A DNA stretch of 29,495 nt. Origin: DASPTH01 sp035623515. Its GTDB lineage: Bacteria > Actinomycetota > Acidimicrobiia > IMCC26256 > DASPTH01. The position numbers and the translations under genes are program-made. Shown one piece after another: positions 1 to 7,123 of the stretch. The stretch spans positions 1 to 29,495 of the forward strand of contig DASPTH010000194.1 of NCBI GenBank assembly GCA_035623515.1. Direction: 5' to 3'. The stretch's first letter is position 1. Every line of letters starts with the position of its first letter. The notes under the pieces are model-generated. The model was not told the origin of the DNA. It searched no databases and saw nothing but the letters and a program-made list of their open reading frames with translations.

Positions 1-12
1 GTCGGGGTGGCG

Positions 13-33
13 TAGCATCGAACGTATGTTCGG
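13..33 (+). promoter_or_regulatory. LexA SOS box overlapping a leaderless-type promoter
   Basis: Positions 18-33 read TCGAACGTATGTTCGG, matching the actinobacterial LexA consensus TCGAAC-N4-GTTCGA in 15 of 16 defined or free positions. A TANNNT -10 candidate (TAGCAT, 13-18) ends 7 nt before the ATG at 26, the spacing expected if the transcript starts at the start codon. The operator covers the presumed start site and the first codons, so LexA binding would block initiation directly. SOS control of mycobacterial 13E12-family genes is established knowledge; regulation here is inferred. Confidence 0.75.
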
Positions 34-1321
34 GAGTGACCGGAGTGACCGGAGTGACCGGAGTAACCAGAGTGGCCCGACTGACCCGAGTGACCCGTTG
101 GGGCGGATCCGGGCAGCGACCGCCGAGGTCGCGGGGCAGGACTGGTCGAGGTGGACCAGCCAGAGCCGCACCGAGCATCTCGTCGAGCTGTTGGGGGTGA
201 TCGAGCGGCTCCAGGCCGCCGTGGTGGCCCGGGTGGGCGAATGGGACGCTCATCTCGACTGGGCGGTCCTCGGGGCGGCCAGCCCCCGGGCGTACCTGGC
301 GCATCGGGCACCCGTGTGCCGCGCACACGCGTCCCGGCTGGTCGCCATGGGGCGGCTGTGCCACCAGCACGAAGCCACCGGCGCCGCGGTGGCGTCGGGA
401 GAGGTGTCGTGCGCGCACCTGGACGTGCTCGCCCCCATGATCCGCCACCGCGAGCAGGAATACGCCGCCAACGAACAGACCCTGCTGGACGCCGCCCGCG
501 ACCTGCCTGCCGATGATTTCGCGGTCGCCGCCCGCTACTGGCGCGCCGCCGCCGACGACGCAGTGGGAGCACCCGCCGGGCGCGGCCACCAGGAGGCCCG
601 CAACCTCCACGTCCGCGTCACCCTCCAGGGGATGGGCGCAGTGGAAGGCGACCTCGACGCCGAGACCACCGCCTTGTTGCTCGAAGCGCTCGAGCGCGCC
701 GCCCCACCCGATGGCACCGATGGTCCCGAACCGCCCCGCAGCCTCGCGCAACGCCGCCACGACGGCCTCGCCGACATCTGCCGCGCCTACCTCGACCGCG
801 CCCGGACCGGCGGACGCCCCGCCACCGCACTCCACGTCGTGATCGACCACCTCACCGCCAGCGGCCAGCTGCCCAGCGACCCACGCCGCATCCGCTGCGA
901 GCTCGACCACGTGGGGCCCGTCCCCTTCGACACCGCCCGGCGCCTCGCCTGTGACTGCGCGGTCGCCCGAGTGCTGATGCGAGGCGACTCCGAGCTGCTC
1001 GACCTCGGCCGCAGCCGCCGCCTCGTCACCGGGCCGCTGCGCCACGCGCTCGAGATCCGCGACCGCGGCTGCGTCTGGCCCGGCTGCGACCGGCCCACCG
1101 CCTGGTGCGACGCCCACCACCTCATCCGCTGGGAACACGGCGGACCTACCAGCCTCGCCAACTGCTGTCTGCTCTGCAGACGCCACCACATGCTCTGCCA
1201 CGAAGGCGGCTGGGGGCTCCAACGACGCCCCGACGGCACCTACCAGGCCACCGAACCATCCCCCGACGTCATTGGCCGGCACCGACGAAGACGACGACGC
1301 GCACCACCAATCGCCGCGTAG
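26..1321 (+). CDS. DUF222 / HNH endonuclease domain protein (13E12 repeat family)
   Basis: The 431-residue protein has the family's two-part build. An alpha-helical DUF222 region (about residues 35-300) is followed by a C-terminal HNH nuclease module (about 335-400), with a CVWPGC zinc-type pair, CDAHH, the W..GG.TSLAN segment and a closing LLCRRHH...CH. HNH modules cut DNA with a single metal ion; the physiological role of this actinobacterial multicopy family is unknown. The start at 26 is supported by the SOS box and -10 element around it. The first 25 residues are a degenerate Asp-Arg-Ser tripeptide repeat encoded by 9-bp DNA repeats, not part of the domain. The C-terminus ends in a run of arginines. 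It converges on the next gene with only 6 bp between stops. Confident on family, not on function. Confidence 0.92.
   Translation: MFGSDRSDRSDRSNQSGPTDPSDPLGRIRAATAEVAGQDWSRWTSQSRTEHLVELLGVIERLQAAVVARVGEWDAHLDWAVLGAASPRAYLAHRAPVCRAHASRLVAMGRLCHQHEATGAAVASGEVSCAHLDVLAPMIRHREQEYAANEQTLLDAARDLPADDFAVAARYWRAAADDAVGAPAGRGHQEARNLHVRVTLQGMGAVEGDLDAETTALLLEALERAAPPDGTDGPEPPRSLAQRRHDGLADICRAYLDRARTGGRPATALHVVIDHLTASGQLPSDPRRIRCELDHVGPVPFDTARRLACDCAVARVLMRGDSELLDLGRSRRLVTGPLRHALEIRDRGCVWPGCDRPTAWCDAHHLIRWEHGGPTSLANCCLLCRRHHMLCHEGGWGLQRRPDGTYQATEPSPDVIGRHRRRRRRAPPIAA
33..96 (+). repeat. Degenerate 9-bp tandem repeat (GGAGTGACC-like)
   Basis: About seven 9-bp units, the first three or four nearly identical, lie just after the start codon of the DUF222 gene. 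They keep the reading frame and encode Asp-Arg-Ser / Asp-Pro-Ser type tripeptides. Because the unit is a multiple of three, slippage would change the length of the N-terminal tail without a frameshift. Confidence 0.7.
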
Positions 1322-1327
1322 ATCGCG

Positions 1328-2839
1328 TCACGCCTCGAACAAGGGCGCCAGCTCGCGACGCTGGATCTTGTTCATGGAGTTGCGCGGGAAGCTGTCCACG
1401 AACACCCAGCGTTCCGGCACCTTGTACTTGGCGAGGTTGGCGAGGCAGTGCTGCGTGAGTTGCTCGGCGGTCACGTTCGCGCCTGGCGCGAGCTCCACCG
1501 CCGCCACGACGCGCTCGCCCAGCCGCTCGTCGGGGACGCCGACCACCGCGCACGCGACGACACCGTCGATCTCGTGTACGACGCGTTCGACTTCGGCCGG
1601 GTACACGTTGGCGCCGCCGCGGATGATCACGAGGCTCTTGCGATCCTTGATGTGGAGGTAGCCGTCGTCGTCGAGCTCGCCGAGGTCGCCGGTGTGGAGC
1701 AGTCCGCCGGCGAGGGACTCCGCGGTCGCGTCGTCGCGGTGCCAGTAACCGAGCATGACGTGGTAAGCGCCGGCCCACGGGCCGTCGCTCGTCGGACCGA
1801 CGCACACCTCCTCGTCGACGATCTGCACGGCGAGGTGCGGGAGCGGCCGGCCGCTGGCAGCGGCGACGTGACCGCCGTCGCGCCCGTCGATGGTGACGAT
1901 CGTCGGCGCCTCGCTCAGCCCGTAGGTCGCGCTCACGGGAAGGCCGAACTTCTGCTCGAACGCGCTCCGGATCGCTTCGGGACAGTCCGTCCCGCCGGTC
2001 CACAGTTCCGTGAGCGACGCGAGGTCCCCGGGATCGATGGTGTCGTCGTGGGCGAGTGAGTGGAGCGTCGCGGGCGGGCCGTTCCAGAGGCTCACCCGAT
2101 GATCGCGGATCCATTCCGCGATCCCGGGCGCGTCGACCCGATCCATGATCACGGAACAACCGCCCGCCTGCGCCACGAGCAGCGTGGTGAGCACCTGCAT
2201 GTTGAGGATCGTGAGCGGCAGCGAATCGCCCTTGCGCAGGTCGGGGCCGTAGCCGCGGCTCGCGACGAGCACCGCGCCGGGCATCAGCAGGTTGTACTGG
2301 CTGTGCACAGCCCCTTTCGGGTAGCCGGTGGTGCCGCTCGTGTACGCGATGCCCGCCGGCGCGTGGGGGTCGATGTCGACATTGACGGGTTCGTCGTCGG
2401 CGCCGAGCATCGCCTCGGCCCAGACCTCACCCGCCTCGCCTTCACCGGCGACGACCACCTGCACGCCGTCGAGGGGCCCGAGTTGCTCGGCCGTCGGCGG
2501 GTCGCAGAGCAGCAGCGACGACCCCGAGTCGGTGAGGAGGTACTCCTTCTCGGGCGGCGCGAGCGCACGGTTGACGCCCACCCAGATGGCGCCGAGTCGC
2601 ATCGCGCCGTGGAACGCCTCGACCACGTAGTTGTCGTTGGGGAGCGCGGCCGCCACCCGATCGCCCGGGCGAATGCCGAACGACGCCAGGGCGTGTGCGG
2701 CACGGTTCGCGACACGATCGACCTCGGCGTAGGTGTACCGACCCGACCGCGTGACGAGCAACTCCCGGTCGGGATCAGTGGCGAGGACGGAGTCGAACAC
2801 TTCTCCGATGGTGCGCGGGATGGGGACGGGCGTCGCCAT
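1328..2839 (-). CDS. Acyl-CoA synthetase (AMP-dependent CoA ligase, ANL superfamily)
   Basis: The 503-residue protein activates a carboxylic acid to its CoA thioester through an acyl-adenylate. Visible core motifs: P-loop YTSGTTGYPKG near residue 166, YGLSEAP, the hinge stretch LHTGDLGELDDDGYLHIKDR, RGGANVYPAEVE, and the C-terminal NKIQRREL carrying the lysine needed for adenylation. Length and motif order are normal for the family, so it should be active; substrate cannot be read. The open frame continues far upstream, but homology begins at the ATG at 2839 (MATPVPIPRT). A TATGTT -10 candidate sits 8 nt before it, suggesting a leaderless message. It is divergent from a second CoA ligase and convergent with the DUF222 gene. 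Confidence 0.93.
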   Translation of the reverse strand: MATPVPIPRTIGEVFDSVLATDPDRELLVTRSGRYTYAEVDRVANRAAHALASFGIRPGDRVAAALPNDNYVVEAFHGAMRLGAIWVGVNRALAPPEKEYLLTDSGSSLLLCDPPTAEQLGPLDGVQVVVAGEGEAGEVWAEAMLGADDEPVNVDIDPHAPAGIAYTSGTTGYPKGAVHSQYNLLMPGAVLVASRGYGPDLRKGDSLPLTILNMQVLTTLLVAQAGGCSVIMDRVDAPGIAEWIRDHRVSLWNGPPATLHSLAHDDTIDPGDLASLTELWTGGTDCPEAIRSAFEQKFGLPVSATYGLSEAPTIVTIDGRDGGHVAAASGRPLPHLAVQIVDEEVCVGPTSDGPWAGAYHVMLGYWHRDDATAESLAGGLLHTGDLGELDDDGYLHIKDRKSLVIIRGGANVYPAEVERVVHEIDGVVACAVVGVPDERLGERVVAAVELAPGANVTAEQLTQHCLANLAKYKVPERWVFVDSFPRNSMNKIQRRELAPLFEA

Positions 2840-2847
2840 GCGCACAG

Positions 2848-2885
2848 AACATACCGGGCCTCGTGCCGCGAGGTTTCGGTAGCGT
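2848..2885. promoter_or_regulatory. Divergent pair of leaderless-type promoters
   Basis: The 54 bp between the two CoA ligase starts contain TATGTT on the minus strand (2853 to 2848) and TAGCGT on the plus strand (2880-2885). Each ends exactly 8 nt before its ATG. No good Shine-Dalgarno lies in either leader. The symmetry suggests both genes start transcription at or next to the start codon. Prediction from spacing only. Confidence 0.45.
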
Positions 2886-2893
2886 GCGTCGCG

Positions 2894-4561
2894 ATGACGA
2901 CGTTGCGCGGGCCGTCGCTGTCCGATGTCGACTGGATCGGCGCCTGCACGATCGGCGCGTTCACCGAGGAGGTGTGCGCCCGCTATGCCGCCAACGAGGC
3001 GCTCGTGTTCGACGACCCGCTCCGAGGCGGTACCACGGTGCGGTGGACCTACGGCGACGTCCGCCGCGAAGCGCGGCGGGTCGCGAGGGCGGTGGTTGCT
3101 TCGGGCCTCGGGAAGGGGGCACGCGTCGGCGTGCTCATGGGCAACCGGCCCGAGGCGGTCGCCGCCCTGCTCGGCGCGCCGATGGCCGGCGCCGTGGCCG
3201 TCCCGCTCTCCACGTTCTCTCCGCTCCCCGAGCTCGAGTACCTGCTGCGCCACGCCGACATCTCCGTCTTGCTCACGCAGACCCGGCTGTTGGCACGCGA
3301 GTTCGCCGCCGAGGCCACCGCGCTCGACCGCACGCAGTTCCCCTACCTCCGACGGGTGGCCGCGGTCGGCGACCGGTCGTGGGACGAGTTCCTCGCGTCG
3401 GGAGACCATGTCGGCGACGCGGCGCTCGACGGCCGTCTCGCCGAGGTGCACGAGTCCGACCACGGGCTGATCATCTACAGCTCCGGCACCACGGATCGCC
3501 CGAAGGGCATGCTCCACACCAACCGCGGCCCGGCGCTGCAGTTCTGGTTCCAGCGCCGCTACTTCGGCCGTCACGAGCGGACGCGACTGTGGACGGCGCT
3601 CCCGATCTTCTGGTCGGCTGGCTTCATCACCGCGATGGGCGCGTCGCTCGCCGGTGGGTCGTGCTGGGTGATGCAGGAGACGTTCGAGCCGGGAGAGGCG
3701 CTGCGCCTCATGGCACGCGAACACGTCACCGAGCCGTACTCGCTCCCCCACCAGACGGCCGCCATCACCGAGCACCCCGACTGGCTCACCACCGACCTGT
3801 CGTCGCTCCGGTGCGTCTACGGCAAGTCGGCGTTCGCGCGGCATCCGACGGTGGACGGCGACACGTCGTGGCAGATGACCGTCAGCTACGGCCTGTCGGA
3901 GACCAACACCGCGGTGATGGGCCACGCGTGGGACGCCGGGCGCGAGGCGGTGAAGCGCAGCATGGGCCGGCTCCTCCCGGGCTACGAGCTGCGGATCGTC
4001 GACCCCGACACCGGCGTCGCGCTCGGCCCCGACGAGGACGGCGAGTTCGCGATCCGCGGCCCCACCCTCATGGACCACTACGTGAAGATGAACCGCGACG
4101 AATGTTTCGATGCCGACGGGTTCTTCCACACCGGCGACGCCGGGTACTTCGACGACGACGGGTACGTGCACTTCACGGGACGGCGCACGGAGATGATCAA
4201 GACCGGGGGCGCCAACGTGTCGCCGGCGGAGCTCGAGGTGCAGCTCCGCGCGTGTGAGCCGGTGAAGCTCGCCCGGGTCGTCGGCGTGCCCGACCCGCGG
4301 CTCGACCAGATCGTCGTGCTCGCGGTCACGCTCAAGGAGGGCGCGCACGCAACCGAGGACGACATCCGTGGCTTCCTGCGCGAGCGCGTCGCGGCGTACA
4401 AGGTGCCGAAGAAGGTGCTCTTCTTCGACGACGGCGAGATCCCCATGACCGAGAGCGAGACAAAGGTTCGAGATCCCGAGTTGCTCGCGCTCGTCGAGGC
4501 CCGCCTGCGAGAAGCGGCGAGCGCAGCGACGGAGGAGCCGCGCTCGCTCGCCAACGAGTGA
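2894..4561 (+). CDS. Acyl-CoA synthetase (AMP-dependent CoA ligase)
   Basis: This 555-residue ANL ligase is divergent from and clearly different to its neighbour. Motifs: SSGTTDRPKG P-loop near residue 195, YGLSETNTAVMG, FHTGDAGYFDDDGYVHFTGR, KTGGANVSPAELE, and a C-terminal MTESETK that supplies the adenylation lysine in place of the common GK. Role: forming an acyl-CoA that would feed the beta-oxidation genes downstream on the same strand. The ATG at 2894 is chosen because homology (an N-terminal segment leading to VLMGNRPEAVAA) fits and a TAGCGT element sits 8 nt upstream; the frame is open further upstream without homology. The segment after the catalytic lysine is part of a 146-bp direct duplication that extends past the stop. 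Confidence 0.92.
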   Translation: MTTLRGPSLSDVDWIGACTIGAFTEEVCARYAANEALVFDDPLRGGTTVRWTYGDVRREARRVARAVVASGLGKGARVGVLMGNRPEAVAALLGAPMAGAVAVPLSTFSPLPELEYLLRHADISVLLTQTRLLAREFAAEATALDRTQFPYLRRVAAVGDRSWDEFLASGDHVGDAALDGRLAEVHESDHGLIIYSSGTTDRPKGMLHTNRGPALQFWFQRRYFGRHERTRLWTALPIFWSAGFITAMGASLAGGSCWVMQETFEPGEALRLMAREHVTEPYSLPHQTAAITEHPDWLTTDLSSLRCVYGKSAFARHPTVDGDTSWQMTVSYGLSETNTAVMGHAWDAGREAVKRSMGRLLPGYELRIVDPDTGVALGPDEDGEFAIRGPTLMDHYVKMNRDECFDADGFFHTGDAGYFDDDGYVHFTGRRTEMIKTGGANVSPAELEVQLRACEPVKLARVVGVPDPRLDQIVVLAVTLKEGAHATEDDIRGFLRERVAAYKVPKKVLFFDDGEIPMTESETKVRDPELLALVEARLREAASAATEEPRSLANE

Positions 4562-4567
4562 GCGACC

Positions 4568-4590
4568 GCGGCGCAGGTACCCTGCGCCGC
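4568..4590 (+). terminator. GC hairpin, copy 1 (terminator-like)
   Basis: Perfect 10-bp arms (GCGGCGCAGG and CCTGCGCCGC) around a TAC loop start 7 nt after the CoA ligase stop. There is no T-run, so intrinsic termination is uncertain. The centre also spells TACCCT, which could be a -10 element instead. Confidence 0.45.
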
Positions 4591-4713
4591 AGCGAACGAG
4601 TGCAACATCAGGTTCGAGACCCCGAGTTGCTGGCGCTCGTCGAGGCCCGCCTGCGAGAAGCGGCGAGCGCAGCGACGGAGGAGCCGCGCTCGCTCGCCAA
4701 CGAGTGAGCGACC

Positions 4714-4736
4714 GCGGCGCAGGTACCCTGCGCCGC
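4714..4736 (+). promoter_or_regulatory. GC hairpin, copy 2, with embedded TACCCT element
   Basis: Identical to the hairpin at 4568-4590, copied by the tandem duplication. It ends 31 nt before the ATG at 4768. The TACCCT at 4724-4729 would place a transcript start near 4736 with a 30-nt leader that includes the AAAGGA ribosome site. Terminator or promoter cannot be decided from sequence alone. Confidence 0.35.
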
Positions 4737-4767
4737 AGCGAACGAGTGCAACATAAAGGAAGCTCCG

Positions 4768-5952
4768 ATGACTGACGACACCGAAGAGATCACCGAGCTC
4801 GACGTCTCCGATCTCGACCGGTGGATGGGCGTGCCGATGGAGCCCGGCGAGCTGAAGGAACCCGTCGCGGTGAACGACATCCGCCGGTTCGTGCAGGGCA
4901 TGCACTACCCGAACCCGCTGCACTACGACGAGCGGTGGGCCGCCGAGAGCCGCTTCGGCACGATCGTGGCGCCGCAGTCGTTCACCGTGGCGACCGACAC
5001 CAGCCACGGCTGCTCGCCCGCGCAGGTGGGCAAGATCCCGAACTCGCACCTCATCTTCGGCGGTGACGAGTGGTGGTTCTTCGGGCCGCGCATCTATCCG
5101 GGGGACCACCTCGTGTGTCATCGCATGCCGTTCGACTACAAGGTGCGCGAGACGAGCTTCGCCGGCTCCACGTGCTTCCAGCGCGGCGACACGCTCTACA
5201 TCAACCAGAACGGCGAGCGCGTCGCGCTCCAACGGTCCACGTCGATCCGCTACGTGGTGCGCCGGGCGAAGGAGAAGAAGGTCTTCGACGAGCCGCAGGA
5301 GAAGGAGTGGAGCGAGGACGAGCTGATGGAGCTCGAGGAGGTCAAGGGTAGGTTCATCCAGCAGATCCAGGATCTGCGCCACGACAAGCGCTTGTTCGGC
5401 TCCGTGCAGGTGGGCGACGAGCTCGTCACCAACGTCCTCGGGCCGCACTCGCTCGCCAGCCTCGCCACCGAGTGGCGGTCGTATCCGATGACGGTGTGGG
5501 GTGCGATGGGCAAGGGTCCGAGCACGGTCCGCGCCGAGGAGCTCGGCTACACGAAGGAGATGTCGGGGTTCGAGGGTGACCGCCGCATGGAGCGCGTCAA
5601 CCCCGAGCTCACCGACGGCGCGTACTACGGGCCGTCACGTGGGCACCTGCAGCCGAAGTGGGCCCGTCACGTCGGTATGGGCCGTGGGTACGGCTACGGC
5701 GCCTCGATGGGCGCGTGGGTCCTCGACTTCGTGGCGGCGTGGGCGGGCGAGTGGGGGTTCGTGACCCACTCGCAGGCCAACTACCGGAACCCGGCCTTCA
5801 CGGGCGACGCGACGTTCCTCGAGGGCGAAGTGGTCGACACCCGTGTCGAGCGGCGGCGCAAGCACCTCGTGACGGTGAAGGTGGAGATGCGCAACCAGGA
5901 CGACGCGATCATGGCCACGGGCCACGTCGACGTGGAGCTGCCGGTCGAGTGA
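4768..5952 (+). CDS. MaoC-like / FAS1-like dehydratase, double hot-dog protein
   Basis: The 394-residue protein looks like two hot-dog halves. The N-terminal half (about residues 10-170) resembles the MaoC_dehydrat_N / FAS1-like dehydratase domain, with NPLHYDERWA followed by a FGTIVAPQSF stretch. The second half (about 200-394) contains a glycine/tyrosine-rich GRGYGYGASMGAW segment and a TGDATFLEGEVVDTR strand typical of MaoC-like C-terminal halves. Expected role is reversible hydration of an enoyl-CoA, fitting the flanking dehydrogenases and crotonase. I do not see a textbook D-x(4)-H hydratase pair in the second half, so activity is less certain than fold. The ATG has a good AAAGGA site 7 nt upstream. 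First gene of the long + strand run. Confidence 0.8.
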   Translation: MTDDTEEITELDVSDLDRWMGVPMEPGELKEPVAVNDIRRFVQGMHYPNPLHYDERWAAESRFGTIVAPQSFTVATDTSHGCSPAQVGKIPNSHLIFGGDEWWFFGPRIYPGDHLVCHRMPFDYKVRETSFAGSTCFQRGDTLYINQNGERVALQRSTSIRYVVRRAKEKKVFDEPQEKEWSEDELMELEEVKGRFIQQIQDLRHDKRLFGSVQVGDELVTNVLGPHSLASLATEWRSYPMTVWGAMGKGPSTVRAEELGYTKEMSGFEGDRRMERVNPELTDGAYYGPSRGHLQPKWARHVGMGRGYGYGASMGAWVLDFVAAWAGEWGFVTHSQANYRNPAFTGDATFLEGEVVDTRVERRRKHLVTVKVEMRNQDDAIMATGHVDVELPVE

Positions 5953-5967
5953 CCGCGCCGGGCGGCC

Positions 5968-5997
5968 TAGGCTCGCAGGAACGCCGCCACGGGGAGG
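5968..5997 (+). promoter_or_regulatory. Candidate promoter and strong ribosome site before the propeller-like gene
   Basis: TAGGCT (5968-5973) fits the TANNNT -10 pattern and lies about 32 nt before the ATG at 6006. GGGGAGG (about 5991-5997) is a strong Shine-Dalgarno at good spacing. Together they suggest an internal promoter within the + strand run. Confidence 0.35.
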
Positions 5998-6005
5998 TAT
6001 CGGTC

Positions 6006-7103
6006 ATGGGTGAGCACGGTCTGCAGGTCGGGACACCGGTCGTCGGTTCGGTGGGGCCGATCGCGTTCGGTCCCGACGACGTCCTGTTCGTCGCCGACAA
6101 CGCGAACGCTACGATCCTCGCGATCGATGTGGCGGACGACGGCGACGACGCCGAAGTCGACGCCTTCGACCTCGACGACCTCGACGCCCGGCTGGCCGCC
6201 TTCCTCGGGTGTGGCGTCGACGACGTCAGCGTGCGCGACCTCGACGTGCATCCGCGGACACACAACATCTACCTCTCGGTGATGCGCGGCCACGGCGACG
6301 CCGCGATTCCCGTCATCGTGAAGATCGACCACCGCAGCGGGTCGATCTCGGAGGTCCCGCTGCGCGACATCGCGTGCTCACAAGTGGCGATCGCCAACGC
6401 CATTCCCACTGACGACGAGCGGCTCGACATGCAGTTCGCCGACCCGCCCGACGGTGACGAGGTGGAGATCCGCGGCCACAAGCTGCGGTTCCAGCGCTCA
6501 CCGGCGCGCACGGCCACGGTCACCGACCTGGCGTACGTCGACGGCATGCTCGTGGTCGCCGGCATGTCGAACGAGGAGTTCTCGTCGCACCTGCGCCGGA
6601 TCCCGTTCCCGTTCACCGGCGACGTCGCCGAGCACAGCCTCGAGATCTTCCATGTGTCGCACGGCAAGTGGGAGACCGCGGCCCCGATCCGCACGTTCGT
6701 CCCCTACGAGAACGGGCACAGCATCCTGGCGAGCTACACCTGCACGCCGCTGGTGCACTTCTCCCTCGACGCGATGGGCGACACCCCGCACGCCACCGGG
6801 CGCACAGTGGCCGAGCTCGGCGCCATGAACCAGCCGCTCGACATCGTCTCGTTCGAGCAAGGGGGCGACGAGTACCTGCTCATCGCGCACAGCACGCATC
6901 CCATGATGAAGATCAACTGCCGCAACATCGACACCCAGGTTGGTCTGACCGAGCCTCGCGAGCCACGGGGCGTCCCGCGTGAGGAGATCAGCATCCCGGG
7001 CGTGAAGAAGCTCGCCAACTTCAACCGCGACTACGTGCTGGCGATGCAGCGCGACGACGATGGCAAGCGTCACCTGCGCTCGTTCAAGACCGCGTCGCTC
7101 TGA
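6006..7103 (+). CDS. Uncharacterised beta-propeller-like protein
   Basis: I do not recognise a named family. The 365-residue protein starts with a strand-turn-strand pattern (GPIAFGPDDVLFVADNANATILAIDV) that looks like an NHL or PQQ-type propeller blade. Blade-like repeats follow (DLDVHPRTHNIYLSV, VTDLAYVDGMLVVAGMSNEEF, PLDIVSFEQGGDEYLLIAH, VKKLANFNRDYVLAMQR). An aspartate-rich stretch sits around residues 40-62. No signal peptide or membrane segment is seen, so it is probably cytoplasmic, unusual for such repeats. The ATG at 6006 follows a GGGGAGG site. It is followed closely by an Ig-like protein and then a crotonase whose start overlaps that gene, so the trio is probably co-expressed with acyl-CoA degradation genes. 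Function unknown. Confidence 0.75.
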   Translation: MGEHGLQVGTPVVGSVGPIAFGPDDVLFVADNANATILAIDVADDGDDAEVDAFDLDDLDARLAAFLGCGVDDVSVRDLDVHPRTHNIYLSVMRGHGDAAIPVIVKIDHRSGSISEVPLRDIACSQVAIANAIPTDDERLDMQFADPPDGDEVEIRGHKLRFQRSPARTATVTDLAYVDGMLVVAGMSNEEFSSHLRRIPFPFTGDVAEHSLEIFHVSHGKWETAAPIRTFVPYENGHSILASYTCTPLVHFSLDAMGDTPHATGRTVAELGAMNQPLDIVSFEQGGDEYLLIAHSTHPMMKINCRNIDTQVGLTEPREPRGVPREEISIPGVKKLANFNRDYVLAMQRDDDGKRHLRSFKTASL

Positions 7104-7123
7104 AGCCCGACCGCACGGCATCG

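Larger units (their letters stand above)
4464..4754 (+). repeat. 146-bp-period tandem duplication of a gene 3' end
   Basis: Positions 4464-4608 recur at 4610-4754, with two mismatches seen by eye (4474 T versus C, 4486 C versus G). The unit begins inside the catalytic-lysine codon of the upstream CoA ligase and runs through its stop plus about 47 bp. The second copy therefore holds a headless relic of the ligase C-terminus ending in the same TGA (at 4705-4707), now in another frame relative to the parent. A hairpin lies in each copy. Confidence 0.93.

Noticed and set aside
33..96. Short repeats considered as a CRISPR or origin iteron array
   Set aside because: Units are contiguous without spacers, lie inside a coding sequence and keep its frame.
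1328..4348. Very long minus-strand frame (about 1000 codons) across both CoA ligases
   Set aside because: Only the part up to 2839 is a ligase. The remainder is antisense to the second ligase, Arg/His/Glu-rich without motifs: an artefact of GC-rich codon structure.
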